From Kushneria indalinina DSM 14324 (GTDB lineage Bacteria > Pseudomonadota > Gammaproteobacteria > Pseudomonadales > Halomonadaceae), in assembly GCF_003385845.1 (NCBI RefSeq), contig NZ_QRDJ01000006.1, positions 1,300,707 through 1,364,706 on the forward strand: DNA of 64,000 nucleotides, read 5' to 3'. Below, in pieces: positions 22,292-31,710 of the stretch. The notes below the pieces were generated by a model. That model was not told where the DNA came from. It worked only from the letters and a program-made list of their open reading frames with translations, and searched no databases. The stretch's first letter is position 1. Each line of letters begins with the position of its first letter. Both the position numbers and the translations under genes were made by a program.

Positions 22292-23427
22292 GCGTTGGGG
22301 AGACTTTCGATCTCGTGATTCTCGGCGGCGGCTGCGCCGGGCTGAGCCTCGCCTATCGACTGGCACAACATGACCGGCCGCCACGTACGCTGATCATCGA
22401 TCCCCGCAGTGAATACACCAACGACCGTACCTGGTGCGGCTGGCCGGTCACGACGCACCCCTTTCAAGACGATGTCCGTGCCCGCTGGCATCGTTTGACC
22501 CTGCACACCCATCAGGCCAGCACCACCGTTGAAAGTCGGCGCTACCCTTATGAGATGCTGGAAGCCGAGCGCTTTTACGCACGCACGCTTGAAGCGATTG
22601 ATGCCCATCCGTGCATCACACGCCATCAGGGGCGCGCGGTGGCGATCGAGGATCGCGAAGATGGCGTTACTGTAACGCTGGAAGACGGCGAGACGATTCA
22701 GGCCCGCTTTGGTGTGGATACCCGCCCGCACCCGCAACCGCTGTCATCGCCCTGGCTGTGGCAGGATTTTGCCGGTATTAACGTCCGGGCCGACAACATG
22801 CCTCAAAGCGCCGAGCTGATGGATTTTCGCGTGGGGGATGATCCGCACGCCGACATCGATTTTCTCTACGTCCTGCCCTACGCTCCGGATCAGGCGCTTT
22901 TTGAGTGGACCCGCTTTGGTCGTCCGCCGACCGACCCGGCCACGCTGGAACGCGCGCTGGAAGATCATCTGGAGGTGCGTTTTGGCGCGGGTTGCTGGCA
23001 GGCCCTGCGCCGTGAGACCGGCACGCTGCCCATGGCCCCGCCAACCCGCACGGCGGGCCGTTCAATGGTGGTGGCCGGTGCCTACGGCGGCAGTATGCGT
23101 GCCGCCACCGGCTACGCCTTTCACGCCATTCAGCGCTGGGCCGATGACTGCGCCGCGGCCCTGCTGGCAGGCCACCCGCCGGTGGGCGCCCGGCCGGGCC
23201 GAATTCTGCCGCACCTGGACCACATTTTCATGAGCACACTGGCGCGCCACCCCGAGCGCGCCCCCGAGCTCTATCAGCTGCTGTTCGAAAAAGCCCCCAC
23301 CGACCGCCTGATCCGCTTTTTAAGCGGTGTCCCCAGTGCGCGCGATACACTCTCGGTCATGAACACTCTGCCCTGGGCGCCGCTGATCAAAAGCACGATA
23401 CGCCATGCTCTGCCGCATAAAATGTGA
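22288..23427 (+). CDS. crtY: Lycopene beta-cyclase (CrtY)
   Basis: A 379-residue CrtY-type lycopene cyclase, the expected length. It folds both ends of lycopene into beta-rings, giving beta-carotene. The N-terminal nucleotide-binding motif GGGCAG is at 13-18, and the family patterns NDRTWCGW, RRYPYEML and GGSMRAATGYAF are visible. It is last in the overlapping crt set. No beta-carotene hydroxylase (crtZ) or ketolase follows in the window, so beta-carotene is the predicted end product unless further genes lie elsewhere. Confidence 0.93.
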   Translation: MSVGETFDLVILGGGCAGLSLAYRLAQHDRPPRTLIIDPRSEYTNDRTWCGWPVTTHPFQDDVRARWHRLTLHTHQASTTVESRRYPYEMLEAERFYARTLEAIDAHPCITRHQGRAVAIEDREDGVTVTLEDGETIQARFGVDTRPHPQPLSSPWLWQDFAGINVRADNMPQSAELMDFRVGDDPHADIDFLYVLPYAPDQALFEWTRFGRPPTDPATLERALEDHLEVRFGAGCWQALRRETGTLPMAPPTRTAGRSMVVAGAYGGSMRAATGYAFHAIQRWADDCAAALLAGHPPVGARPGRILPHLDHIFMSTLARHPERAPELYQLLFEKAPTDRLIRFLSGVPSARDTLSVMNTLPWAPLIKSTIRHALPHKM

Positions 23428-23533
23428 TTTCCGAGCAGGCCATCCTGACCATCTGCTGCGCGTGGCACTGCAATTGTCGCCTCGCTTGCGTACTATCACC
23501 TGATATTCCCAGCCCTGCCCGAGCCGCTCGACC

Positions 23534-24919
23534 ATGACCGATAGCCCTGCCACTGGCGCCTTCGAGGCGCATCAGTTTCTGGAAGCCCATCCTGACATTA
23601 CCCAGATCGATGTGTTGATCAGCGATCTCAATGGTGTCCTGCGCGGCAAGCGCATCCCGCGCGCCAGTCTTGATGAGGCCTATACCAGCGGCGTCAATCT
23701 GCCCGCCTCGATCTTTGCTCTGGACATTACCGGCAATACGGTGGAAGAGACCGGCCTGGGGCTCGACAGCGGCGATGGCGACCGCGCCTGCATGCCGATT
23801 CCCGGCACGCTGGTGCCGGTCTCGTGGCATCAGCGTACGCCGACCGCGCAGCTTTTGATGACCATGGTGGAGCCGGACGGCAGCGGCTGGCACGCCGACC
23901 CGCGCCAGGTGCTGGCACGCGTGCTGGAGGGCTTTACCCGTCGGGGGCTGACGCCAGTGGTGGCCATCGAACAGGAGTTTTACCTGCTGGATACCGAACG
24001 CAGTGACCGCGGCCGGCCCCAGCCGCCACGCTCGCCGCTGACCGGTGAGCGCGCGCGCTCCAGCCAGCTTTACTCGATCAGCGAGCTCGACGAGTACGCC
24101 GATTTCATCGATGCCATTCATGAGGCCTGCGCCCAGCAGGGACTGCCGCTGGATACCGCCCTCAAGGAGTGCGCGCCGGGCCAGTTCGAGATCAACCTGC
24201 GCCATCGCAGCGATGCCCTGCGCGCCTGTGATGATGCGGTCATGCTCAAGCGCGCCATCAAGGGCGTGGCCCAGCGGCAGGGGTTTGAGGCGACCTTCAT
24301 GGCCAAGCCGTGGGGCAATGAAGCCGGTAGCGGCACGCATGTACATATCAGCCTGTTGGATGAGAACGGCCGCAACGTCTTTGCCGCCGAAGACCAAAAT
24401 CCCATGGGCAGTGCGGCGCTGCATCAGGCGATTGCCGGCGTGCTGGAGTTGATGCCGGCCTCGATGGCAGTCTGCGCGCCCAACCTCAACGCCTTTCGTC
24501 GTTTCCAGCCCGGGCTTTACGTGCCGATGGCGCCCTCCTGGGGGCTCGATAATCGCTCGGTGGCAGTGCGTATTCCCTCGGGGCCGGCGGCCGCCACGCG
24601 TCTGGAGCATCGCGTAGCCGGCGCGGACGTCAACGTCTATCTGCTGTGCGCGGTGCTGCTGGCCTCGATCTCGCACGGCCTCGACGAGCAGCTCACGCCG
24701 CCACCGGCGATCGAGGGCAACGCCTATACGCAGCTCGACGCCTCCCTGCCAGATTCCTGGGGCGTGGCGCTGGAACTCTGGATGGAAAGTGAAGTACTGG
24801 GGGAGCGGCTCGGGCGCGGCTTTCAGCATATCTACTACGCCAACCGACAGGCGGAGCGCGCGCTGGCCCAGCGCACCGTTAGCGCGCTGGAGTATGAATG
24901 GTATCTGCGCCTGGTCTAG
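23534..24919 (+). CDS. Glutamine synthetase family protein, gamma-glutamylputrescine synthetase-like (copy 1)
   Basis: A 461-residue type-I GS-fold ligase. Metal and ATP motifs are present: EQEFYLL, GQFEINL and GSGTHVHISL, the last with the metal-binding histidine. The N-terminal beta-grasp part (LISDLNGVLRGKRIP) resembles PuuA-type enzymes, which join glutamate to putrescine or another amine, not ammonia-assimilating GlnA. The GlnA adenylylation tyrosine region is absent. It begins 106 bases after crtY on the same strand but belongs by function with the polyamine genes downstream. The amine substrate is not decided by sequence. Confidence 0.85.
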   Translation: MTDSPATGAFEAHQFLEAHPDITQIDVLISDLNGVLRGKRIPRASLDEAYTSGVNLPASIFALDITGNTVEETGLGLDSGDGDRACMPIPGTLVPVSWHQRTPTAQLLMTMVEPDGSGWHADPRQVLARVLEGFTRRGLTPVVAIEQEFYLLDTERSDRGRPQPPRSPLTGERARSSQLYSISELDEYADFIDAIHEACAQQGLPLDTALKECAPGQFEINLRHRSDALRACDDAVMLKRAIKGVAQRQGFEATFMAKPWGNEAGSGTHVHISLLDENGRNVFAAEDQNPMGSAALHQAIAGVLELMPASMAVCAPNLNAFRRFQPGLYVPMAPSWGLDNRSVAVRIPSGPAAATRLEHRVAGADVNVYLLCAVLLASISHGLDEQLTPPPAIEGNAYTQLDASLPDSWGVALELWMESEVLGERLGRGFQHIYYANRQAERALAQRTVSALEYEWYLRLV

Positions 24920-24954
24920 AGGCAATCGCCCGGGCCCAAGCGGTGGCGCCCCGG

Positions 24955-25797
24955 CTACCCCAAACGCAGCACGACCACCCCGATCAAAATGATCAGCCCG
25001 GCCACCAGCCGCTGACGGCTCAACCGCTCGCCCAGAAACAGCGCCGAAATGGCCAGCGCAAACAGCACGCTGGATTCGCGCAGCGCCGCGACCATCGCAA
25101 TCGGTGCCTGGCTCATCGCCCAGATGGTCGCGCCGTAGGCGGCCATCGACATCGCCCCGCCTGCCAGCCCAACCCGGTAGTGGCCGGCAATGGCGGCCAG
25201 CGTCCGGCGCCCACGCATGGCCCACAGCAAAAGCCCCATACACAGGCCGTTGAGGGCGAAAAGCCACAGTATATAGCCGATGGCGTCGTGGTTGGCACGC
25301 GCCCCCAGCCCATCACTGAGCGTGTAGGACGCGATGAAAACGGATGTGATGAGCGCGCTGACCAGCCCCGTGCGAGGCAGTCTCGTCACGCCGGCACCGC
25401 GCACCGCCATCCACCAGATGCCACCGCTGAGCAGTACCACGCCCGAGTACCCTACCAGCGAGGGTTGATCCCCCAGCGCCATCAGCCCGACCAGCGCCAC
25501 AATCAGCGGCGCCGAGCCGCGCGCGATGGGATAGACCTGGCCGAAGTCACCGCTGGCATAGGCGCGGGCCAGAAACACGTTATAGCCCACGTGCAACACC
25601 GCCGAGAGCGCAAGCCAGGGCCAGGCCGCAGCGCCGGGCACACTGACCAGCGGCAGTAACCCCAGCGCCAGCACGCCGCCCCCGATCTGGATGAGCGTGA
25701 CCGCCAGCAGCCGATCAAGACCCACCCGCACCAGCGCGTTCCAGCCGGCATGTAGCGCCGCACCGCACAGCACGATGGCAAAAACTTCCGGGCTCAC
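24955..25797 (-). CDS. EamA/DMT-superfamily membrane transporter
   Basis: A 280-residue protein with about ten membrane helices in two EamA repeats, the form of drug/metabolite transporters. The frame is open to 25974, but the hydrophobic protein begins with GTG 25797 (SPEVFAIVLCGAALHAGWN), preceded by a G-rich stretch. Earlier residues are basic and unlike the family. It follows the puuB-like gene by 31 bases on the same strand, so export of a polyamine-related compound is possible but not shown. Confidence 0.8.
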   Translation of the reverse strand: MSPEVFAIVLCGAALHAGWNALVRVGLDRLLAVTLIQIGGGVLALGLLPLVSVPGAAAWPWLALSAVLHVGYNVFLARAYASGDFGQVYPIARGSAPLIVALVGLMALGDQPSLVGYSGVVLLSGGIWWMAVRGAGVTRLPRTGLVSALITSVFIASYTLSDGLGARANHDAIGYILWLFALNGLCMGLLLWAMRGRRTLAAIAGHYRVGLAGGAMSMAAYGATIWAMSQAPIAMVAALRESSVLFALAISALFLGERLSRQRLVAGLIILIGVVVLRLG

Positions 25798-25828
25798 GGG
25801 ACGCCCCCCGTTAAGCGACAGCCTGTCA

Positions 25829-27136
25829 TCACATGCCCAGCCGGTCGCGTAGCGCGTAATACCAGGCCCCCATGGCAGAAAACGGCACGGCAAAGCGCCG
25901 CCCACCCGGAAACGGCAGATGACGGATATCGGCAAAGGCGTCAAAGCGTGCGCTTTCGCCCTTGATGATCTCACCGACCAACCGACCGGCCAGATGCGAG
26001 GATGTTACCCCGTGGCCCGAGTAGCCCTGGGCGTAATAGACGTTGTGATGAAGCCGGCCGAACTGCGGCAGTCGATTGAGCGTGAGCAGAAAATTGCCGC
26101 TCCAGGCGTAGTCGATGCTCACCTTCTTGAGTTCCGGGAAGGTCTTTAACAGCTTGGGGCGAATGGCACCTTCGATGCTGGCCGGGTCGCGCCCGCCGTA
26201 GGTGACACCGCCGCCGTAGATCAATCGGCGCTCGGCAGAGAGCCGGTAGTAGTCGAGCAGGTAGTTGCTGTCCTCCACCGCGCGGTCGGTGGGCAGAAGC
26301 CGCTTTGCCGTGGCTTCATCAAGCACTTCGGTGGCGATCACCTGGGTGCCACACGGCATGGAGCGATCAGCAAGCTCGGGCACGACATCGCCCAGATAGG
26401 CATTGCCGGCGATCACGGCGCGCTCGGCCTCGATCACACCATGGGCGGTATGAATCCGCACCCGCTCGCCGTGTTCCAGCCGCGTCATGGGCGAGTGCTC
26501 GAAAATCACGCCGCCAAGGGATTCAAACGCCGCGGCCTGCCCCAGCACCAGATTCAGTGGATGAAGATGACCGCCGGAGTGGTCCAGCAGCGCCCCGGTA
26601 TAGCGTGCGCTACCGATCTCACGATGATAGGCGTCACCCTCCAGCAGCTCCAGTTCCCTGTGGCCGTACTTCTCCCACAGTTTTTGGTGATGCCTGAGCG
26701 CGGCGAGCTGTTTGTCATTGCAGGCGGCAAAAAGATTGCCGTTTTTAAGATCGCACTGGATGTCGTAGCGCTCGATGCGCTCCCGGATGATGCGATTGCC
26801 CTCAAACGCCATATCTCCCAGCGCCTGCGCCGAGCGCTGTCCGAAGCGGGCCTCGATCATGTCCATGTCGCGGCTGTAGCTGTTGACAATCTGACCGCCG
26901 TTGCGGCCGCTGGCGCCAAAGCCCACGCGCTGCGCTTCAAGCACGGCGACGCGAAAGCCCTGCTCGGCCAGATGCAGAGCACTTGAAATGCCGGTAAAGC
27001 CGGCCCCCACCACGCAGACATCCACGCTGTGATGCCCGGCAAGCGCCGGCCGATCAGGCGCGGGGTTCATGGTGGCGGCATAGAGCGAGCGGGCGTGGCC
27101 GTCGCGATGGGGTGATGCAACATCAGGCTGGGTCAT
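25829..27136 (-). CDS. FAD-dependent oxidoreductase, PuuB-like gamma-glutamylputrescine oxidase (copy 1)
   Basis: A DAO-type flavoprotein of 435 residues from ATG 27136. The FAD motif VVGAGFTG is followed by GFGASGRNGGQI, which is characteristic of PuuB and related amine oxidases. PuuB oxidises gamma-glutamylputrescine to gamma-glutamyl-aminobutyraldehyde, releasing ammonia and H2O2. I chose 27136 rather than ATG 27175 because its N-terminus, with SLYAAT before the flavin domain, resembles E. coli PuuB. It follows the PotF-like gene closely and precedes the EamA transporter. Confidence 0.87.
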   Translation of the reverse strand: MTQPDVASPHRDGHARSLYAATMNPAPDRPALAGHHSVDVCVVGAGFTGISSALHLAEQGFRVAVLEAQRVGFGASGRNGGQIVNSYSRDMDMIEARFGQRSAQALGDMAFEGNRIIRERIERYDIQCDLKNGNLFAACNDKQLAALRHHQKLWEKYGHRELELLEGDAYHREIGSARYTGALLDHSGGHLHPLNLVLGQAAAFESLGGVIFEHSPMTRLEHGERVRIHTAHGVIEAERAVIAGNAYLGDVVPELADRSMPCGTQVIATEVLDEATAKRLLPTDRAVEDSNYLLDYYRLSAERRLIYGGGVTYGGRDPASIEGAIRPKLLKTFPELKKVSIDYAWSGNFLLTLNRLPQFGRLHHNVYYAQGYSGHGVTSSHLAGRLVGEIIKGESARFDAFADIRHLPFPGGRRFAVPFSAMGAWYYALRDRLGM

Positions 27137-27178
27137 GACAATGTACCGTGCAGACGGCCCTGGCCGGGCCGTCATTGT

Positions 27179-28258
27179 TTAGCGACTGCGCATTTCATTG
27201 TTGAGCTGTGACAGCGTGCCAAGCTGCGCCGTATCGATCAGCGGCACAAACACCAGCCGCGAGCGCTCCTCGTCACCGAGACTCGAGGGGGGTTGTTTCA
27301 GGGCATCATCGAGCTGGTCGAGCGCGGCCTTGTTGGGCGTGGCATAGAAGGTATAGTTGCTGATGCGCGCGGCCACGTCAGGTCGCAGGGTATAGGCAAT
27401 AAACGCCTGTGCCAGCTCGGGGTGCGGTGCGCGCTTTGGAATCACCAGTGTATCGATGCCGCGCTGGGAGCCCTCCTCGGGCACAAAAAAGCGCAGATGG
27501 CCGTAGGTGTCCGGGTCCTCAGCCTGACGCCAGGCCAGATCGCCGTTATAGGTCATGCCCATGGCGCTGACGCCGCGCACGATCTGGTCAATGGTGGCGG
27601 TGCTGTCGGTAAAGCCGACGAAGTTCGAGCGCTTTTTGGTGGCCATTAGACGCCGGGCGCTGTCCACCCACTGATCCCTTTGCGTGCAGTCAAAGCCGTA
27701 GCCGAGTGAGGCGCAGGCGGCACCAAACAGTACCTGTGGGTCACCGCCCAAAAGCGTAAAGGGCGCCTCCGGGTTCACGGTCGGGTCAAACAGCGCCGAC
27801 CAGCTGTGCGGCACGTCATCGAGCACGCGAGTGTCATACACGATGCCGGTCACACCCCATTGATAGGGCACGCTGTAGCGATTGCCCGGGTCGTAGGCGG
27901 GGTCCTGAAATTCGGGCAGCAGGTGTTCAAGCCCTGGCAGCCGTTCATGATCCAGCGGCCGGACAAGATCCGCCGCCACCAGCCGGGGTACAAAATAGTC
28001 GGTCGGCACGACCACGTCGTACTGGGCATCGCCGCCGCTACGCAGTTTGGTAAACATCTCGGCGTTGGAGGTGAAAAAGTTCTGCACCACGCGAACGTCG
28101 TATTCGCGCTCGAAATCCTGAAGCACCTCCGGCGGCATGTACTCCGTCCAGTTGAACAGATAAAGCGTGTCCGCCTCTTGCGCCGCGGCCCCCGCCGAGA
28201 GACTCGCACTCATCAGCACCAGCGCACCGGCCCGCCATCGCCATGATCGTGTCATCAC
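27179..28258 (-). CDS. PotF-like putrescine-binding periplasmic protein (copy 1)
   Basis: A 359-residue extracellular solute-binding protein with a signal peptide (basic start, hydrophobic core to about residue 26, cleavage near AAAQ). The binding-site motif LYLFNWTEYMPPE matches the PotD/PotF family, in which Trp and Tyr of this motif hold the polyamine. No permease or ATPase gene adjoins it; the only full transporter in the window (30907-33797) already has its own binding protein. It may therefore deliver a second ligand to that transporter. ATG 28258 and 28255 are both possible starts. Confidence 0.9.
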   Translation of the reverse strand: MMTRSWRWRAGALVLMSASLSAGAAAQEADTLYLFNWTEYMPPEVLQDFEREYDVRVVQNFFTSNAEMFTKLRSGGDAQYDVVVPTDYFVPRLVAADLVRPLDHERLPGLEHLLPEFQDPAYDPGNRYSVPYQWGVTGIVYDTRVLDDVPHSWSALFDPTVNPEAPFTLLGGDPQVLFGAACASLGYGFDCTQRDQWVDSARRLMATKKRSNFVGFTDSTATIDQIVRGVSAMGMTYNGDLAWRQAEDPDTYGHLRFFVPEEGSQRGIDTLVIPKRAPHPELAQAFIAYTLRPDVAARISNYTFYATPNKAALDQLDDALKQPPSSLGDEERSRLVFVPLIDTAQLGTLSQLNNEMRSR

Positions 28259-28326
28259 GCCTTCCCCTTTTGATCACTTGTTGTTGTGTTCGGCCCGCCG
28301 TATCGACCGATGTTCTTGATGAGCGG

Positions 28327-29694
28327 TTATACCCGCAGCAGCAGATGCTCGCGCTCCCAGGAGCTGATCACCCGGTAATAGGCCAGATGCTCGGCGCGCT
28401 TGACCGCCAGGTAGCTCTTGACGAAGCGCTCGCCGAGCACCTGTGCCAGCGCATCGCAGCCGTCCAGGGCGTCAAGGGCCGGCCCGACATCGTTGGGCAG
28501 GGCAATACCGCCGCTCCAGGCACCGCCGCTCAGAGGCGGACGCGCCTGCAGCCGGCTCATCATGCCCAGATAGCCGCAGGCCAGCGACGCCGCCATGACC
28601 AGATAGGGGTTGGCATCGGCGCCGGGCAGGCGATTTTCAACCCGTGTGGCCTCGGCATTGCCCACCGGCACTCGCAGCCCCACGGTGCGGTTGTCGTAGC
28701 CCCACTCCACGTTGGTCGGCGCCGAGCCGCCATATTCGCCGGGCATCAGCCGGCGCCAGGAGTTGATATTGGGCGCAAAAAACGGCATGGCCGCAGGCAT
28801 CCAGGTCTGCAGCCCGCCGATATAGTTCAAAAAAAGGTCGCTGGGCTGGCCGTTGTCCCCGGCGAACAGGTTGTCGCCGCTGTCACGATCCAGCAGGCTC
28901 TGATGCAGATGCATGGCACTGCCCGGCTCGTTGGCCATGGGCTTGGCCATGAAGGTGGCATACATGCCATGACGCAGCGCCGTCTCGCGCAGGGTGCGCT
29001 TGAAGATCACCACCTGATCGGCCAGATAGAGCGGGTCGCCGTGCTGGAAGTTGACCTCCATCTGCCCGGCACCCTCTTCGTGAATGAGGGTATCGATGTC
29101 GAGCTTTTGCGCCTCGCAGTAGTCGTACATCTCCTCAAAGAGCGGATCAAACTCGTTGACGGCATCAATGGAAAACGACTGCCGGCCGCTCTCCTGGCGC
29201 CCGGAGCGACCGATCGGCGGCTCCAGCGGGTAGTCCGGGTCGGTGTTGGTCTTGACCAGATAGAACTCGACTTCCGGCGCCATGACCGGCTTCCAGCCCT
29301 GCGCTTCATAAAGGGCCAGCACGCGCTTGAGGACATGACGTGGCGCGATTTCGACCGGCTCGCCGTTCATGTAATAGCAGTCATGAATGATCTGGGCGGT
29401 GGGGTCTTCCGCCCAGGGCACCAGATAGGCAGCCGCCGGGTCGGCAATCAGCTGCATGTCGAGCTCGGCGGCATTCCAGAAGCGCAGGGCCTGGTCATCG
29501 GGATAGCCACCGGTGACCGACTGAATAAAGATCGAATCCGGCAGACGCGGCCGGCCGCCATTGAGGTACTTGCCGGCCGGCATGATCTTGCCCTTGAGAA
29601 TGCCGGTCAGGTCGCTGACCAGACACTCCACCTCGGTAATGCGATGCTCTTCAAACCAGTCCGTCAGTACCACCGGACAATGCTTTAGCGTCAT
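28327..29694 (-). CDS. puuA: Gamma-glutamylputrescine synthetase-like GS family protein (copy 2)
   Basis: A 455-residue GS-fold ligase distinct from the copy at 23534. Motifs are VSDLTGILKGKIMP, PEVEFYLV, GQMEVNFQHGD and GSAMHLHQSL, all in the order of PuuA. The likely reaction is ATP-dependent addition of glutamate to putrescine, the first step of the gamma-glutamylated pathway. It lies between two PotF-like genes; a terminator after the upstream potF-like gene means it probably has its own promoter in the 75-base gap. Confidence 0.88.
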   Translation of the reverse strand: MTLKHCPVVLTDWFEEHRITEVECLVSDLTGILKGKIMPAGKYLNGGRPRLPDSIFIQSVTGGYPDDQALRFWNAAELDMQLIADPAAAYLVPWAEDPTAQIIHDCYYMNGEPVEIAPRHVLKRVLALYEAQGWKPVMAPEVEFYLVKTNTDPDYPLEPPIGRSGRQESGRQSFSIDAVNEFDPLFEEMYDYCEAQKLDIDTLIHEEGAGQMEVNFQHGDPLYLADQVVIFKRTLRETALRHGMYATFMAKPMANEPGSAMHLHQSLLDRDSGDNLFAGDNGQPSDLFLNYIGGLQTWMPAAMPFFAPNINSWRRLMPGEYGGSAPTNVEWGYDNRTVGLRVPVGNAEATRVENRLPGADANPYLVMAASLACGYLGMMSRLQARPPLSGGAWSGGIALPNDVGPALDALDGCDALAQVLGERFVKSYLAVKRAEHLAYYRVISSWEREHLLLRV

Positions 29695-29726
29695 GTCGGC
29701 CTCCCCAGCCGAGCCTGATCAAACGC

Positions 29727-29765
29727 ATGAAAAGGGCGGTCCGCATGATGGCGAACCGCCCGTCA
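29727..29765 (-). terminator. Intrinsic terminator after the potF-like gene (copy 2)
   Basis: Read on the minus strand, the arms GGGCGGT and ACCGCCC, with a short inner GC stem, are followed by TTTT. It separates the transporter operon from the downstream puuA-like gene. Confidence 0.7.
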
Positions 29766-29769
29766 CGGC

Positions 29770-30840
29770 CTAACGTGACTGTACTTCATTCCACAGCTGC
29801 TGATAGCGCTGCAGGTCCTGCCCGGACAGCGTCGGGGTAAACTTCAGCCGCGCCATGTCCTCATCACTGGGCAGGGAGGGCGGCTGCTGAAGGACTTCAT
29901 CAAGATGCTCGACTGCCGCCTCGTTGGGGGTGGAATAGAAGGTGTAGTTGGCCAGCTGCGCCCCCACCTGAGCATCCAGCATGAAATTGATGAACTTGTG
30001 GGCCAGCGCCGGGTGCGGTGCCCGCGCCGGAATCGCCATGGAGTCGATCCACAGCTCGGAGCCCTCCTCCGGAATCACAAACGCGGTATTGGCGTAGCCT
30101 TCCGGGTCGTCATCCCGATACTGCAGATAATCGCCGTTGTAGGTCACGCCGAGCGCGTTGACGCCCCGAGACACCTGACCCAGCACCGGGGTGGAGTCGG
30201 TAAAGCCGGTAAAATTGCGCCGATGCTTGGTCTTGAGCATCAGTTTGGCGGCCTCGACCATGTCGTCCTGCGCGGTGCAGTTATAGGGCTTGCCCAGAAA
30301 CGCACAGGCCGCACCAAACATGACCTGGCCATCCTTGAGCATCGAAAACGGTTGATCGCTGTTGGTCGACTCATCAAAGACCATCGACCAGCTCGGCTCG
30401 GCCTCGGGGAAGGTCTCGGTGTTGATGATCAGCCCGGTCGACCCCCACAGATAGCCCGCCGTGTACTGGTTGTCCGGATCATAGGGCGGATCAACGAAAC
30501 GCTCCATGAGGTTGTCCATGTTGGGCAGCTGCGACTTGTCCAGCGGCTGCAACAGGCCGGCCTCGATCATGCGCGGTATGAAATAGTTCGACGGCACCAC
30601 GATGTCATACTGCGATACGCCGCCGGCCTGCAGCTTGGAAAACATCTCGCCCAGCGAGCCGTAGTAGTTCTGCACCACCTCCACATCGTATTTCTCTTCA
30701 AACGCCTCGATGAGCTCCGGGTCCATGTAGTCGGTCCAGTTGAACACGTAGAGCCGGTCGGCGGCGCTGGCGTGGGCCGAGAACATGACGGCAGCGACGG
30801 CACCGGCCAGAAGCGCCGGGCGGGGTGAGAAAAGCGTCAT
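29770..30840 (-). CDS. potF: PotF/PotD-like polyamine-binding periplasmic protein (copy 2)
   Basis: A 356-residue binding protein with a signal peptide (hydrophobic core, cleavage after AHASA near residue 27). The motif LYVFNWTDYMDPELIEAFEEKY at the mature N-terminus is the family's polyamine-binding segment. It is the last gene of a minus-strand transporter operon (ATPase, permease, permease, binding protein), so it is the natural partner of PotG, PotH and PotI here. Putrescine is more likely than spermidine because of the PuuA/PuuB genes around it, but this is inference. Confidence 0.92.
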   Translation of the reverse strand: MTLFSPRPALLAGAVAAVMFSAHASAADRLYVFNWTDYMDPELIEAFEEKYDVEVVQNYYGSLGEMFSKLQAGGVSQYDIVVPSNYFIPRMIEAGLLQPLDKSQLPNMDNLMERFVDPPYDPDNQYTAGYLWGSTGLIINTETFPEAEPSWSMVFDESTNSDQPFSMLKDGQVMFGAACAFLGKPYNCTAQDDMVEAAKLMLKTKHRRNFTGFTDSTPVLGQVSRGVNALGVTYNGDYLQYRDDDPEGYANTAFVIPEEGSELWIDSMAIPARAPHPALAHKFINFMLDAQVGAQLANYTFYSTPNEAAVEHLDEVLQQPPSLPSDEDMARLKFTPTLSGQDLQRYQQLWNEVQSR

Positions 30841-30906
30841 TGGCAGTGTCCCTTCAATGATGGTGATTATCGGTGTTACAGTTTTTTATGAGTCCGCCAC
30901 CGCACT

Positions 30907-31701
30907 TCAGGCGCGGCGACGGTTGAACAACAGGCTCACGACGGCCACCAGCGCCACCGAGGCAATCATCAGCGTGGCAATGGCGTTGATCTCCGGGGAG
31001 ATACCGCGGCGGATGGCGCCCCAGATATAGATCGGCAGCGTCGCGCTTTCCGGTCCGGCCGTAAAGAAGCTGATGACGAAATCATCGACCGACAGCGTAA
31101 ACGACAGGAAAAACGCCGACAAAAGCGCCGGTTTCAGCGTGGGCAAAATGAAATGCAGCATGCGCTGCCAGGGGCTGGCGTAGAGATCCTTGGCGGCATC
31201 AAAGAGCGTGGCATCAAGACCGACAAAGCGGGAATAGACGATCAGCGCCACAAACGGAATCTGGAAGGTGACGTGGGCAATGACCATGGTCGAAAGCCCC
31301 GGTGAGAGCAGGCCCGTCAGGCGGTTGATCTGGACGAAAAACGCCATGTCGGCGATGCCGAACACGATGTCCGGCATCACGATCGGCAGATAGATCAAAA
31401 CGATCAAAAGCCCGAGCCTGCGGGCACGGTGTCGGTACAGCCCGTAGCCGATCATCGCGCCCAGAATCACGGCGATAATGGAAGATATCACCGCCAGCAG
31501 CAGCGTATGACCGATGGCGCTGATCACCACATCGTTGTTCAAAAGCCGCTCGTACCAGCGCAGCGAAAAGCCGCCCCAGCGCGCCGAGGTGTTGATGGCG
31601 TTAAACGAAAACACCATCACCACCAAAAGCGGCGCGTAGAGAAAGATCAGCGTCAGCCACCAGAAAACGGCGAGCCCTTTCTTGAATCCCCGGTTTTGCA
31701 T
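30907..31701 (-). CDS. potI: Polyamine ABC transporter permease (PotI/PotC type)
   Basis: A 264-residue inner-membrane permease with six predicted helices. The EAA-type cytoplasmic loop that docks on the ATPase is visible around AAKDLYASPWQRMLHFILPTL. N- and C-termini fit the smaller of the two Pot permeases (PotC/PotI). It begins 9 bases after the PotH-type gene ends and is followed by the binding-protein gene. Confidence 0.93.
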   Translation of the reverse strand: MQNRGFKKGLAVFWWLTLIFLYAPLLVVMVFSFNAINTSARWGGFSLRWYERLLNNDVVISAIGHTLLLAVISSIIAVILGAMIGYGLYRHRARRLGLLIVLIYLPIVMPDIVFGIADMAFFVQINRLTGLLSPGLSTMVIAHVTFQIPFVALIVYSRFVGLDATLFDAAKDLYASPWQRMLHFILPTLKPALLSAFFLSFTLSVDDFVISFFTAGPESATLPIYIWGAIRRGISPEINAIATLMIASVALVAVVSLLFNRRRA

Positions 31702-31710
31702 GCCGCTCTC

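Noticed and set aside
23387-25267. A 626-codon minus-strand ORF across the PuuA-like gene
   Set aside because: It is a shadow of the glutamine synthetase-like gene; it runs into both neighbours and has no recognisable motif.
28243-29688. A 481-codon plus-strand ORF antisense to the second PuuA-like gene
   Set aside because: It has mirror-image coding bias only, no ribosome site and no family motifs.
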